In this document: positions 37,859 through 49,721 of the stretch, piece by piece | Layout of the letters: each line of letters begins with the position of its first letter | Position numbering within the stretch: position 1 is the stretch's first letter | Source of the DNA: Saururus chinensis | Taxonomy: Eukaryota > Streptophyta > Magnoliopsida > Piperales > Saururaceae | DNA length: 64,000 bases | Reading direction: 5' to 3' | NCBI GenBank assembly: GCA_035235625.1 | Contig: CP141146.1 | Span: 21,322,501 to 21,386,500 of the forward strand | Position numbers and translations under genes: made by a program | Notes under the pieces: generated by a model | What the model was told of the DNA's origin: nothing | What the model saw: only the letters and a program-made list of their open reading frames with translations | The model's database searches: none

Positions 37859-38829
37859 ACTGGTATCTAAGCAGTCTTACTCTAATGTTGAAGTTGAGTA
37901 TTCTGGGATTTCTTCAAGAGTTCGGTTATCTCTGGGTTGGTACATATTTATATTATATTCTTATTTCCTTACATTGTGATTGTAGTGTATTAACCTTCAT
38001 TAAGAGTTATATTCTTTTAAACCTAGAGTTGGGTCAAAACAATGAAGGGTGGTTAGTATCATGTGTGTTTTTAGTTAACATATGGTGTGTCTGTCTATCT
38101 AAAGGATTAAACGAATTGTTAATTATTGAACAAGGGTTGTGAGATAAGTAATGACATTGATTACTATTATTTGTTAGTTAGAACAAGTGAAACAATTAAA
38201 AGACTTGTATAAAATGTAGGTTGGTTGAAAATACTTAAGCATTGCATGTTTGATGTTATGCTTCTTGAGATATTGTAGAAATAACTACTTCTAGATCCTA
38301 TCTTGTTTGAACTAATATTGAAGATGTTGTCTTATGAGTATGTAGGCAACTATAAAACAACTTGGTTATGTTGGACTGATCCGAAAAACTTTAATAAATC
38401 CTTTTGCTTTTTTAGAAACTCTTCCCTTGAGGGTGGAGAGGTTATGTTGTTGTTTGATTGGTTGCAGGTTCTTCAGGTGAGGATTAGTGAGACCAAGACT
38501 AATAGGCGTGGGATGTAGTTCCTCATTTATGCAATTATGGTAAGTAATTGTATCTTTGGTGCAAGAGCTCACTTGGTTCTTTATTTTCAGACTCATGACA
38601 GACTTATACTAAGATAGATAGCATGTTGTTATGGATTTTGAAACGTGTAAATCATGTGATTTTATATTTGTATTTGTGAACCCTAGTTATCATGATTAGG
38701 ATATTTAATCAAATGGTTTATTTTGTATTAAGAAAAAATTATCCTCGTGACTTACCATTTGTGTTATTAAAAAAAGGTTTTAAAAATCTGGGTCATGATA
38801 GCAAATAAGTATGATCATTTTGTCTACTT

Positions 38830-39890
38830 CTTCAAGGATGCAAGTAGATTATGTTACTTTCTCTTTATGTAGTTGATATCCTATTAATGGGGAATGACCT
38901 GAGCTTGATCATCAGTTTAAAGGAGTTGCTCAAAACCCAATTTGAGATGAAAGACATGGGTGAGATGTCTTACATCCTAAGGATAAAGATTGATAAAGAT
39001 AAACAAGCTCATAAGCTTAGTACATCTCTAGAAACTTACATTGAAACCATCTTAAAGCGCTTTGGTGTAGTTGGTTGGAAAACAATTGATTCCCCTATTT
39101 ACAAGGGTTCATTCTCTAAAAGAGAATGGAACCCTCAAGTGGTGAGGAAAGACTCAACATGGAGTCAGTTCCATTTGCACATGCTATTGGTAGTTGTATG
39201 TATATTATGACATGTACTCGACCTAGTTGAAGCTTCATTGTAAGCTTGTTAAGTACATACCATCCTGACCTAGGAATGCAACATTAGCAAGCTATTAAGC
39301 GAGTCTTGAAGTACCTAATGTGCACTAAATCTATGAGACTCATTTATCAAGCTGAGGGCCTGTCATTGGCGGGGTATAGTGGATTTGACTATGGGGGGGG
39401 ACTAGCTGACAAAAAAGCTACTGCTAGTTTTGTCCTCGTGTTTTGATGTGAAGCCATAGCATGAGCTAACAAGAAGAAAAAGAGTGTTGCTAAGTCCACT
39501 ATGGAGGCTGAGTTTTATGCATGCAGTTTAGCAGCATCCGAAGCAATATAAAGAAATGAATTTCTACTAGGATGGGGCTAGAAGACTAGTCTAATTTTCT
39601 AGTCCAAATGTATTGTGATAATCTGGCCACCATGTTGACACTAAAGAATTGGGACATCAGCACTAGAAGTAAGCACATTGAGGTAACATAACTACTTTAT
39701 CGTCAACGTGCTACAAAAAGGAAAGTTGACAATTAGTCATATTTCTACTACTGAGATGTTGGCGGATCCGATAACTAAGGCCTTACCTACAGATCTATTT
39801 GTACAACATGCTCATTGTCTAGGGTTGCGACATGACAATACATCGTCATTGTTGAATGAATATGAATGTTGTAAGAACATATGAGTCCTA
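38830..39890 (+). pseudogene. Copia-3 reverse transcriptase/RNase H remnant
   Basis: Plus-strand mirror of the left-arm remnant. The RT block reads YVVDILLMGND near 38867-38900, so the first Asp of YVDD is Val. Then come LLKTQFEMKDMGEMSYIL near 38925-38980 and ETYIETILKRFGV near 39030-39070. RNase H shows MYCDNLATMLTLKN near 39607-39650 and TRSKHIEV near 39663. Stops and frameshifts break it after 39210. The LTR-to-RT interval (37859-38830) holds no gag or integrase. Confidence 0.8.
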
Positions 39891-41174
39891 TGTCTAGTTC
39901 ATTGCTAATTATCTATCAAAATTATGTCAAGAAGCTATGAGTATGTATTGAGTCTTAGAATTTGATTTGAGGTTGTTGTGGTCGAGTTAGATTTAGAATT
40001 GACAAACTTGAAAAATAAGAGCAGACATGTTCTTATTGATCAAGATAGAAGACTAGAGAATGTTGAAGGGTTTTGAAGCTTATTTAGGTCAGATTTATAT
40101 ACAAAAATGATGCAAAGAAGTTTCAAAAGTGATTTCAGAAGGATTTAAGGTAAAAAGGAGAAAAGGTAAATTTACTAGAAGAATGATCGATCGCTACAAA
40201 TTATAAAGGATAGAACAATTGATTGCACCTTGATTCAACCCAGTGCAAAATAAAGTCGAGAGTTATTGATTGATTGCTCTTGTAATCGATTGATCGCTTA
40301 GAGTATCGTATACATTAAAAAAAGTGACTGATTGATCGCTGTTTAGAACAATCAACTGTTTAAAGGAATGGTTACCCTAATTAAGACATTCTGATTTCAA
40401 TTTCATTCCTTATTCAAGTACCTATCCTAAACCGACTTAATGAGCAATAAAAGGGTTATAAAATCACAAAATTTCATAGAGAAAAACTTAGAGGAGAAAA
40501 GAGAAAAATGGTTTATACCTTTGCTTATTGTTTTCTAAAGGAGAATTTACATAGAGCTTTGAGTAGAAAATCCATGGTGAATTGAAAAAGATAATCCATA
40601 ACTAAAGGAGCTTATACACAAAAGTGTTTAAAGGAGTTGCAACATATCTTCAATGTGAGATTGAAGTTTTCCACAAGGTCAAAGTGAAGACAACAAGAGG
40701 TGTTTGTTGAAGACTAGAAGCAAACAAAGAGAAGGCAAGGAAGAGAAAATTTAAAGTGCTTTAGGGAGAATACTTAAAAGCTATTAACAACAATATAAAT
40801 AAGAGAAACTTGTGGTAGAGTCTAAATAAGTTAGTGGTTTGCTTGTGTCAATGTAAAGTCTTATTTTCTAGTATATTGATTTGGTTCCTTTGAAATTGTC
40901 GTGGTTTTTTTTTACCTTAGTTGGGGTTTTCCAAGTAAATTGTTGTGTTCATATGTGTATTGAATAATGGTAATTTCATGATTGATTCATCGTGAGAGTG
41001 TGCTTTTCTTTGAGAGAATATTTACTTATTTTCGCTTAATAAAAAAAATCTGCGCAAAGAGGCTAATACTCTTAATTCTTACTTATCAAAGTACTAGTTT
41101 TACGAGCAATCTAGTGATCCGCTAAGTCAATTAGATGGATATTAAACTCAAATGCTTCACAAATAGGTGGGGGA

Positions 41175-41312
41175 TGATGGACTAAGTAATAGGCTCGGCC
41201 CATATTGATCATGTGGCTGGCTGGGTGAACCGGTTAACGGTCAAGGGGTTTAGGTATGTGGGGGTGGACCCGCTACCTCATACACATGTCACCTAAGTTT
41301 GGTAAGCCTGAG

Positions 41313-41402
<90 letters not shown>

Positions 41403-41670
41403 TAGGTGTGCACACATTGCATAAACTATGTGAGCCCTCAAACGTGCATGCACTAATGTGGGACCCATTGGAGCAACTTAGGGGTTGGCTTGTGCACGAC
41501 CTCCATGGGCTTGTGGATATAAACCCATACATATGAATGTGACACTGCTAGAGAAAAACCACTCGGATGAGACTAATTGGGCCTAAGCCCAAGTAAGGAG
41601 GGAAGCCCTAACTATAAAAGCGAGGCTTTTAGCCCTCTCCCCTTGTGGCGTGGAGAGAGAGGTAGAATAA
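41175..41670 (+). repeat. Copia-3 3' LTR, truncated
   Basis: It starts GATGGACTAAGTAATAGG, matching the LTR start of the left arm. It contains the AACCGGTTAACGGTCAAGGG block and a long TA microsatellite, and is cut near 41667. A second short piece of the same pre-LTR sequence recurs at about 41770-41820. Confidence 0.55.
41314..41398. repeat. TA microsatellite inside the LTR
   Basis: About 42 TA dinucleotides. The left-arm LTR has only a short TATATAAGTAATATG sequence at the same place. Confidence 0.95.
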
Positions 41671-42054
41671 TCATGAATGCACTTCTTATTTAGGTTTAAT
41701 TAGTTGTTTTCAATTCAAAACAAAATTATGTGTTAGATCTCATAATTGCTTACTTGTTGAAGTACTCGGGTTAGGAGCAATCTAGTGATTTACTAAGTCA
41801 TCTAGATGGATATTAAATTCTCAACTCCTACACCCATCTCAAGACAACCCTAATTTCACCCATCGAAACCCCTTACTTCTCCTTGCTCCATCTCAACTCA
41901 TCCCCAACACTACCCTTGCCTTCATCGAAACCCCTCTGCCCCATTGCAACACCCTTACTATCATTCCCCATCTATCCCCCCAACCCCCTTGCCCCTATCA
42001 CAACCCCAACATCCATTTCAACACAGCCCCACTTGCACCAACAAGCAAGTAAGT

Positions 42055-42283
42055 ACGGGTCCTTAGTTGCTGAGTGGAAAACCTCTTCGAGAAGCATGAG
42101 GGGGCTCATCAATCTTCGGAACAAATTTTCCACCGTAGTTTCCAAAATTTCTAAAAGATTCCAATTTTGTGGGGATCTTTAGAAGGTCTGCTTGCTTTTT
42201 GAAGAAAGCAGGAGTTTTTTAGGCTGTGAGATAGTTGAGTTCTTGATAGCATGTGTGGAGTGTAGACAAGAGTCTAGAGCCAT
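42055..42283 (-). pseudogene. TSB: TSB N-terminal fragment (TSB-3)
   Basis: Minus-strand remnant of roughly codons 1-98 of TSB. The ATG is at 42283 and is followed by [12 protein letters not shown], after which the frame shifts. A second frame continues with MSPLMLLEE and FHSATKDPY near 42065-42110. A stretch between the transit peptide and the mature start is shortened. The C-terminal four fifths are missing, and the DNA beyond 42055 is unrelated proline-rich sequence. Confidence 0.75.
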
Positions 42284-42930
42284 GACTAACTTCAAATAAT
42301 TTAGATGTTGATATAAGAGTTAGGTCATGTGATATCAATAGATAGGATGTCACTAGTGATCTACTAATGCCATGGTTTGGGAACACGTGAATTGTGAAAT
42401 GATGAGTGAGACACGTAAATGTTGTTATAAAAATTGGGTTAACGGTCGACTGAATAGGATAACTACATATATTTTTTCCTGACCAGATTTGTATGACCGA
42501 ATTGAATAACCAATTGACATGTGGATGGGAACTCTGAATTAGATCCAGAGTTTCCAAATTTCTCTCTCACAAATTGTGCATAATGTGGAAGCTTCCCATT
42601 GTTGGTCACCTAACTTGGTCTAGAAAATTGGTTAGGTTAAACAAGTCCTGAAAACTATAACCACAAATTTCATAAGTATAACCACAAATTTCATAAAAGA
42701 GCGATTTACACATTTTCTAGTTCTTTATACCAGTTTTTAGAATTACTTTGGAAATTATATTTAACCTCATTTTGAATTATAATATTTCTTTCACTTTTAT
42801 AACTCTTATTAAAATTTATTAAAATCCTAATTAATGTAATAATATTGTTAAATTAATATGATAATATTATTGAATTGATATGATAATATTAATGAAACCA
42901 AAAGAACCTAATCCTATTGAATCCAGAAAA
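42284..42930 (-). promoter_or_regulatory. Promoter remnant of TSB-3 (fragment E)
   Basis: Inverted copy of fragment A (1870-2500), with the same loss of the proximal promoter so that upstream sequence abuts the ATG. The G-box CACGTG is at 42384-42389. Confidence 0.6.
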
Positions 42931-44395
42931 AGCCTCACCATAATCCACCCCTCTTCTTCAATTATGCTGATCACAGGCAACCTTTGTTTCTCCAGCCCTA
43001 ACCTCCTCCATTCATTCCCATTCTCTGGCTAATACCTCTTCTTCGGACTTGCCTCCTCTCCCACCTTTACATTTCTTGAAAAATTTCTTTTAACTTTTAA
43101 CTTTGGTTCAGGGAAATATGACAGTACTACAACATCGGATAAAATTTTACAATTGCAGGGGTCCCATACCAAAAGACGAACGCTTACATACAATTTCTCA
43201 CGTACCATTAATTTTAGGGCCATTATCAAGCTAGAAATAAATAGACAACAAGATTAGACATCCCTTCGACCCTTATCTTCTCGGTACAAAAAGCAACATG
43301 TCCCTCTCAAGCCTTTACGAATTCGACACTGAAACATTTGTTGTGTTTTACACGATGCAGTCTTCTCATACCCACGTTTCCCACAAGTGTAAGGTCAACC
43401 TCTTCCTGTAACGCATTTCAGCTGTGAAAATCTAAGGATAAGACAATGGACGAGTGGCCTCCATTATCACGACTGCTTTCCCATTCCCTCAAACTGCTTA
43501 CGTTAGCCATATGGATGTGATTACTTGGTAAAGTTCCAGAAATAATTTACTCTGGGAGTATATTTTGGGAGCTACTTTCACATTATATAAGTCATAGACT
43601 ACACGTTAATATATATTCCTTTCATCTTAAATTAATAGCTCCATTTAGAAAAAAAAATTTGTTTCATATTAAAAGCTTTATTTTTTAAAATTTAAGTGGG
43701 TTGATTCTTAAAAAGAGTATCATAAGCTTATTATTTTTTCTTAGATGTGGGTTACACCATGAAATAAAAATCACCATTTTATCAAATGTTACTATTAATA
43801 TAGAATGGAGAGAATATTAATGTAAGTATAAGAGTCTCTTATTTGAGTTAGCTTGGTCTAGCATATACAATGTAAACTTTTACAATCAACAGCTCATGCA
43901 ATGTGTGTGAGATCTCTCATGTATTACCTTAGGAGTACTCAATAATTTCTCTTTAAGCTCGGTTTGGCTAGATGTATGTCTAGAGGAAATGGGTTTCCTC
44001 TAGATGTACGTCCCTAAATCAAACTTTGTTCTACCCTAAAATCCCGCCATTGTTTGTTACTTTCTTGGTCACAATTAGCCAAAAGGGTTAGCTGGCAACA
44101 AAAAGTTGACAGCTGTCTAGGACCCGAGAAAGTATCCAGGGGGAACAGTTCTACCAAGTGGCTGTGCATAGGTCTATTCATGATTTAACACATACACTCA
44201 AGTCATAATCTGAATTTACTCACTTTAAATACATAGAAACGATTTAAACGTGTCAAAAATTAAATGGACATATCTACCACATTGCTCATGGAGTTGTTCC
44301 ACTGAATAATTTTTCTTCGGGCCCGACTAAAAGAATAGCTTGGGGAATAAAAAACAAAATATGCTTTGTCCAGTATCATGATTCTAAGGTCGGGG
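42931..44395 (-). repeat. Duplicated unit, copy 3 (inverted)
   Basis: Reverse-complement match of about 570-1869, with the same order of landmarks up to the GGGCCCGACTAAAAG phrase near 44320. The match ends shortly before the CACTA-like element. Confidence 0.65.
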
Positions 44396-44422
44396 TGGTG
44401 TGGAAGTTATTTCTTTACCATT

Positions 44423-45513
44423 CACTTCAAGAAAAAAGACTATTAGATACATAGATAATTGTCATAAAAGAAGCACTAATGTCTATTAGTGTGCTTAAAA
44501 AATGTCGCTAAAAGCGTCGTTAATAGTCCTGTCGCAACTGCTCATTAGTGATGTATATGAAAAAGCGTTGCTCATAGCGAGGCGTTTTTTACTTTAAAAA
44601 GTATCACTAATAATAAATTATTGACGATGTTTATTCACAAGTGTCACTAATAGGTAATTATTAGTGACACTTTATTTTATTTTTATTATTTTAACATATA
44701 ATATAATATAAAATTTTAAAAATTAAAATTAAATTCTCATGCTCTCTCGCCTCTCTTTTTTCCCCGCTAGAATTTGGCCACCCTCCTGCTCTCCATATAT
44801 TGGTCTGTGTTGAATTTCTTATACTTATGTCTACACTATCTGTCTTTTTGCTTTCTCTCTCTATCTCTATCTCTCTCACTGCCTCTCTCTCACTCTTTCT
44901 ATATTTTTCTCTCTTGCTCTCATCTTTCTCTCCCTTCTCTCTATCTCCTCTTTTTTCTCTCTCCTCTTTCTCTATGTCTTCTCTTTCTCTTCTCTCTCTC
45001 CTCTATTATTTTTCTCTCTTTATCTTTTCTCTCCCTCTCATGTGGATGAGTGTAAGCCCCAGCTCGGAGGAGAAGGAAAGGGAGAAAGTATGGGAATTTA
45101 ATTTAATTTTTTTTAATTTATTTATTATATATTAAAATATTAAATATAATATAATATATTTACCAAGATTTTTAATTTAATTTTTTAATATTTTTATTAT
45201 ATATTATATTTCAATAATAAATATTAAATAAAATAAAATTAAAAAATTTAGAACTATTTGCAATGCTTATAGCAAAGCGTTGCAAATAAAGTATTTGCAT
45301 CGTTTTTTTTAAAGCATCGCAAATAGTTTTATTTTTTTATAAATTATTTTATTTATAAAGCTTTTTTATAAATATCGCAAATAGTAATACTATTTGAGAT
45401 ATTTTTAAAAAAGTGTTACAAATAGTTATATTTTTGCGATATTTTTTATGCGTTAGAAATGGTAATTTTTAGCAATGCTTTGTATTGTGTAGCTAATATT
45501 CCTTTTTATAGTA
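44423..45513. mobile_element. Non-autonomous CACTA-like element, 1.1 kb
   Basis: It begins CACTTCAAGAAAAAA and ends CTTTTTATAGTA, decayed CACTA inverted ends, with ATT on both sides (44420-44422, 45514-45516) as the expected 3-bp duplication. Subterminal TAGTGACACTT and GCGTTGC-type repeats fill both ends. A CT-rich tract at 44845-45035 gives long meaningless frames. There is no transposase. Confidence 0.6.
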
Positions 45514-45751
45514 ATTCTTACTTTTACTCCCTTATGGAATGCCTCTACTAGTGGCTGGCATGATAGTGGCAGGGAATGATGCAACTTTTGTGTCTTTAGG
45601 AGATTTTAATTGAAGTTAAAATATTGCAACTACTTGTCTGTAAAGTGTATGGATGTCATTATGTTAATCTAGTGGCAGTTCTGATGGAAGTAATTGCATT
45701 TTACTTTGTTATTCCCTGCATATGAGTCTTGTTATAAAGATGCTACCAAAG

Positions 45752-47273
45752 TCTACAATATTTGGAATAGTTGGAACAATTAGATTGTTGGCAGGTACAT
45801 TCTGTGGTTGAGTTAGATCTCAGAACTGGGTAGCTCATATAAAAATCAATTGTCATCTTGTAATAGGTATTTGATTTGACAACGTCAGGAAGTTTTTAAA
45901 ATTGTAATATCTTTTATGTAGATGCCTATTTTGCATTGTATACTATGACTTACCCTTTTTTACAATAACGGCAGTTTTCATTTAGCACCATTATACAAAA
46001 AAGAAATCTAGTATGATTTTTTCTTTTCATAGATCCTCTCTTCCTTGCCTCTGACTTCCAAACTCCCTTTCACACTGTATGAACCTTCACTTGATTTAGA
46101 ATTCAAATGCATGCAAAGTTTTCTTCATGCAAGATGGGTCGTATTCCTTACATAGTTTAGTCAGAAGTTGTTTCTCTGCCTGTAGATTTAATTAATATGT
46201 CAAATATATTATAGAAAAGAAATATGTATAGTAAATCTATTTTCTTGGTAGAGTAAATGTGTACTGTAGATGCGCAATGAACAGAAATGGTATGTGTGAA
46301 AGATTTCACCTCTAGAAAAGTATAGAAGTAATTGGGTTTATTAATACGTTTATTTATATGAGAACTTTATATGACTCTAAATCACACATGGTGTGTCGCT
46401 ATTTCTTTAGGTTATCAGCCTACTTTTTTTTTAGTTATCAGCCAATTTCTAAGGTCCTTCTTTGGTATGATACATGGAATTATATTCTTGTAATCACTTC
46501 AAGAAAGAAAGTTGGTTCTTATCTTGGTTTCCCTGTTTTTCTGTTAACGTCTATGAGAGTTTTGCCCTGTAATGAAGCTTTGAAGCATTCTACAACTCAA
46601 GAAGTATGATTTATTTACCCATCTTCCTGGTACTAAAATCTTATTGTTCGTAATATCACTTTATCAATTATTTAATTTTCCTTCATACCTAGTGCTTATT
46701 TATATGCAACTATTGTACAGAAACGAGACAAGGCTTATTTGATGACTCTCTTACAAACTGTGGAAACAACCCCGGGCCTGTATTATTCATATGAAGTGGA
46801 TTTAACTGTAAGGTGAAATTTTTGATGACACTGCATGAAATCATAAGGGAAAGTAAAATTATCTTGACTGCAGCCCATAAATCCTAAATAAGGAGTATTG
46901 CTGCCTGCTGTTGGTTTATCATGCATATTTCTCGTTTGGGCTGAAATTGTGGCCTGAAATGTTGTATCCTAAGTCATCATTTTCCATCATTCTGAGGCTG
47001 CAGTCAAAGACTCCTCTCTTGTTAAACGATCGGCATCTATTGGCTCCAAATTTTTGTCGCAATATGCATGAGCATGAACTTCCTGCTTCAAAGGAGACTA
47101 ATTGAGTATGATTTGAAAGGGAATTTTGCATGGATATGCATTTTCTTCATACAACATTAGGCACTCTGTATTTCAGGTCATTAACACTTACGAAATACTG
47201 ATCATGACACCAGCTTACAGACAACATGCAAGCTATCAGATGAGAGAAGGAATAAGCCACTTTGGAAGCAGGT
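45752..47273 (+). pseudogene. SAC-domain phosphoinositide phosphatase gene fragment
   Basis: SAC proteins remove phosphates from membrane phosphoinositides. Four exon-like pieces in the right order match the N-terminal SAC region of plant SAC6/7/8-type proteins. The first is STIFGIVGTIRLLAG (45752-45794, then GTACAT). The second is YILVITSRKKVGSYLGFPVF with LPCNEALKHSTTQE (about 46478-46603, then GTATGA). The third is RDKAYLMTLLQTVETTPGLY (46721-46807, between CAG and GTAAGG). The fourth is CKLSDERRNKPLWKQ (about 47221-47271, then GTATGG). Splice sites survive, but the second acceptor is unclear, a few residues are missing before exon 4, and the catalytic half was not found. I read it as a duplicated or captured fragment. 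Confidence 0.65.
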
Positions 47274-48829
47274 ATGGTACATGATATTTAATTAGATATT
47301 GAATGGGGCATATATCTTAATAAATGACAGAGAATAAAGTGCACCATTTTATGAGCTCTATATGGGTTAGTCACAGAAGTTGCTTTTCATCTGAAGTCTG
47401 CTGCTGGCTTATTGAAATTAGCTGCTATATCTATTCTTTTAACTTACAGTAAGACACTTAATTTCGGTTATCAGCTTCAATTACTTTAATGTTAGAATTT
47501 AAGAAGTGGGAGTTCTGATACATGTGTGCTTAGTATTACAGCGTTGTATATGTATTTTCTGTTGGCAAGTCATTTTTTTTTCTTGGTTTCACTGTGTCTG
47601 AATTATATTTATATATTGCTCGTGTTGCAGTTGTTTTTGTGTTAGAAAATAAAGGTATTCATGTTTTTTTGTAATGACAACCGGATCACCTGTATTGATC
47701 CCATTGCCCTGTTTTCCAATGCAGATGGGAAATTCCAAACTGACTAAAGAATAGCTTTTTGCTTGGTTGAAAACCAGAAAGCTGCATCTGTTTCTGACTT
47801 TGTGTTGATTAATGCATTTCATAATTTGTACTTCATGACATTTTATAATTTGTACTTGATAACAAACTGCTTGTTTTGGTGGACTGGGTATATTTTGTAT
47901 GCTGATATACTATTTTCTGTTTAGAGGTTAGTTCTAAGTGATTTTTGTTCAGTGTGGTTTTGTCCTCTGAGATGAGGAGAGCACATGCTAAGTGGGGACC
48001 TCAATCTTGTTCAAGTACTTGGGTAGATTGTGACTTTAAAACTGGATTATTTGATTGGCTGGTTTCTGACTTACATTTGGTCCGGTCTCAAACTTGCTTG
48101 TGTTATAGCTGTTAGTTTCTAAGTGGTTTATGTATGATAAACTTTCTATCTACTGCAGAGATCCAGCTGCATGCTGTTGGGAAACAAACTGAACGCTTTC
48201 CTGTTAGATATTCATTTGGTGAGGAGTGCTAGAATATATTCAAGTGGTAGTATTAGCTTTGGCAGAGTCGTCATTGAGAGATAGGTCATCACAAGTTTCT
48301 TGCTCGCAGATCAAAATATTAGAGCATATCAGGGCCTCTCCTTATAGAAGAAAAGTAACAAACATTATTTTATGTCTACTTGAGCTCCTCTTGCAAGTGG
48401 CAATGACATTGAGAGGCTTCACAGGTCGACCATGCTTATAGTTCACAACTTGCTGAACATTGAAAAGCATTTGACAGGCATTATTGAGATCTCAAGCAGA
48501 GTTTCAACTTTCTTTCTACATTTTATGTTTTTGTAGTCTAAATGGGATTACCCTTGTGCTGTTATGTCTGGCTGGGTATGGTGCTTCTTACATGGGCTTT
48601 TATAGTCCCAAGTTTCATACTCATGAAGATTTAATTTCTGAATCCTAATAAATTGGGATGGGGATTTTGTTTACTCAATTAAGGTCTTTGGAAGATATAT
48701 TTGTAAATAAAATTGATTAAAATAATAGTAGTGTATTTTCTCTATCTATTGTTAAAATGTTCAATTTTTTGACTCTTGTTTCTATCCTTATAAGCTTGCC
48801 AAAACTCTGCCTTTTGACTATGTGCAGCA
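47274..48829 (+). other. Possible intronic remnant after the SAC fragment
   Basis: T-rich, intron-like sequence. Near 48160-48170 a TGCAG/AGATCCA junction could be the next SAC exon (ADPRF...), but the frame is broken within a few codons. A frame at 48226-48441 was not recognised. Confidence 0.3.
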
Positions 48830-49300
48830 AAGGTTGCATGCAACCCTTCTAAACAATGTTAATTTTTGTAACAAAATGTTGCTAATATTTTTACTGACAT
48901 TTCTAATACGTTGCTAATTCCTTCGTATGATTTCTATACATATGTAGCAACACTTCTAAACATTGTTAGTTATTATCGAAAAACGTTACTAATATTTTTA
49001 GCGACGTTTCTAAAGCGTCGCTAAATCATTCTTACGATTTCCTTACATATATAGCAACGCTTTTAAATGTCATTAATTGTTATCGAAAAATAAATATCTA
49101 ACCATGCAACATATAATGCTTTTATAGAACATCGTTGTTAACTATAATAGTGATATTTTGTACAAACATCACAAATACTTTTAAGGATGCGACCTTTAGC
49201 AACATTTGTATAAAGCGTCGCTAAAAGTTTTAGCAATGTTTTAAATACTTTCAGCAACGCTTTTGAAACGTCGCTAAAACCAAATATTTTTGTAGTGTAA
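48830..49300. mobile_element. CACTA-like element with TSB leader sequence inside
   Basis: Dense repeats of the form TTTCTAAAGCGTCGCTAA end in TTTTTGTAGTG at about 49290-49300. Bases about 49085-49119 are identical to the TSB leader at 49787-49820. The 60 bp after the end (49301-49360) are nearly identical to 45514-45575 after the other CACTA-like element. Confidence 0.5.
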
Positions 49301-49559
49301 TTCTTACTTTTACTCCCTTATGGAATGCCTCTGCTAGTGGCTGGCATGATAGGGACAATGAATGATGGCTTTGGCATGTGGTCGTCAATGGAGAAGAGAA
49401 AGCAGGGGCTCACCGGACTCACAAGTACTATCATACATGATTTATATTTTAGAGGTTGGTATGAGATGGGTAAGGAATGGACTTCTGGCCGCCATTTATG
49501 ACCAAATTGCCAAAGAAGTGGTGAGAGAGCAGCTTAGGAGAGCCTTGTGGACATAGTTA

Positions 49560-49721
49560 TATGGGTCTCTTAATATGGTACACAGAACATCTATTTCATA
49601 AGCACTGCATTTTATTTAAAGTTTTTGGCTGCAGCCAATATCTTAAGCAGCAGTTTTTTCGGCTGTGAGATAGTTGAGTTGTCGACAGCAAGAGTGTGCT
49701 TAGAAAAGAGAATAGAGCCAT
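49560..49721 (-). pseudogene. TSB: TSB copy with the coding region deleted (TSB-4)
   Basis: On the minus strand the ATG at 49721 starts about 25 recognisable codons of the transit peptide, with a frameshift. Near 49650 the sequence jumps to the TSB 3' flank (49556-49610, like 33225-33290). About 1.7 kb holding nearly all of the enzyme is therefore gone. Confidence 0.7.

Larger units (their letters stand above)
33155..41667. repeat. Right arm of the large inverted repeat
   Basis: Reverse-complement partner of 21537-30091. It holds a broken TSB copy, the TSB upstream flank and a plus-strand Copia remnant. The outer limit near 41667 is where similarity to the left LTR stops; the inner limit is the ACTAAAA site near 33160. 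Confidence 0.85.

Noticed and set aside
41883..42182. Proline/serine-rich 99-codon frame
   Set aside because: It runs from simple CCCC-rich sequence into antisense TSB debris.
44774..45135. Ser/Leu-rich frames of 91 and 111 codons
   Set aside because: They translate a CT-rich simple-sequence tract inside a CACTA-like element.
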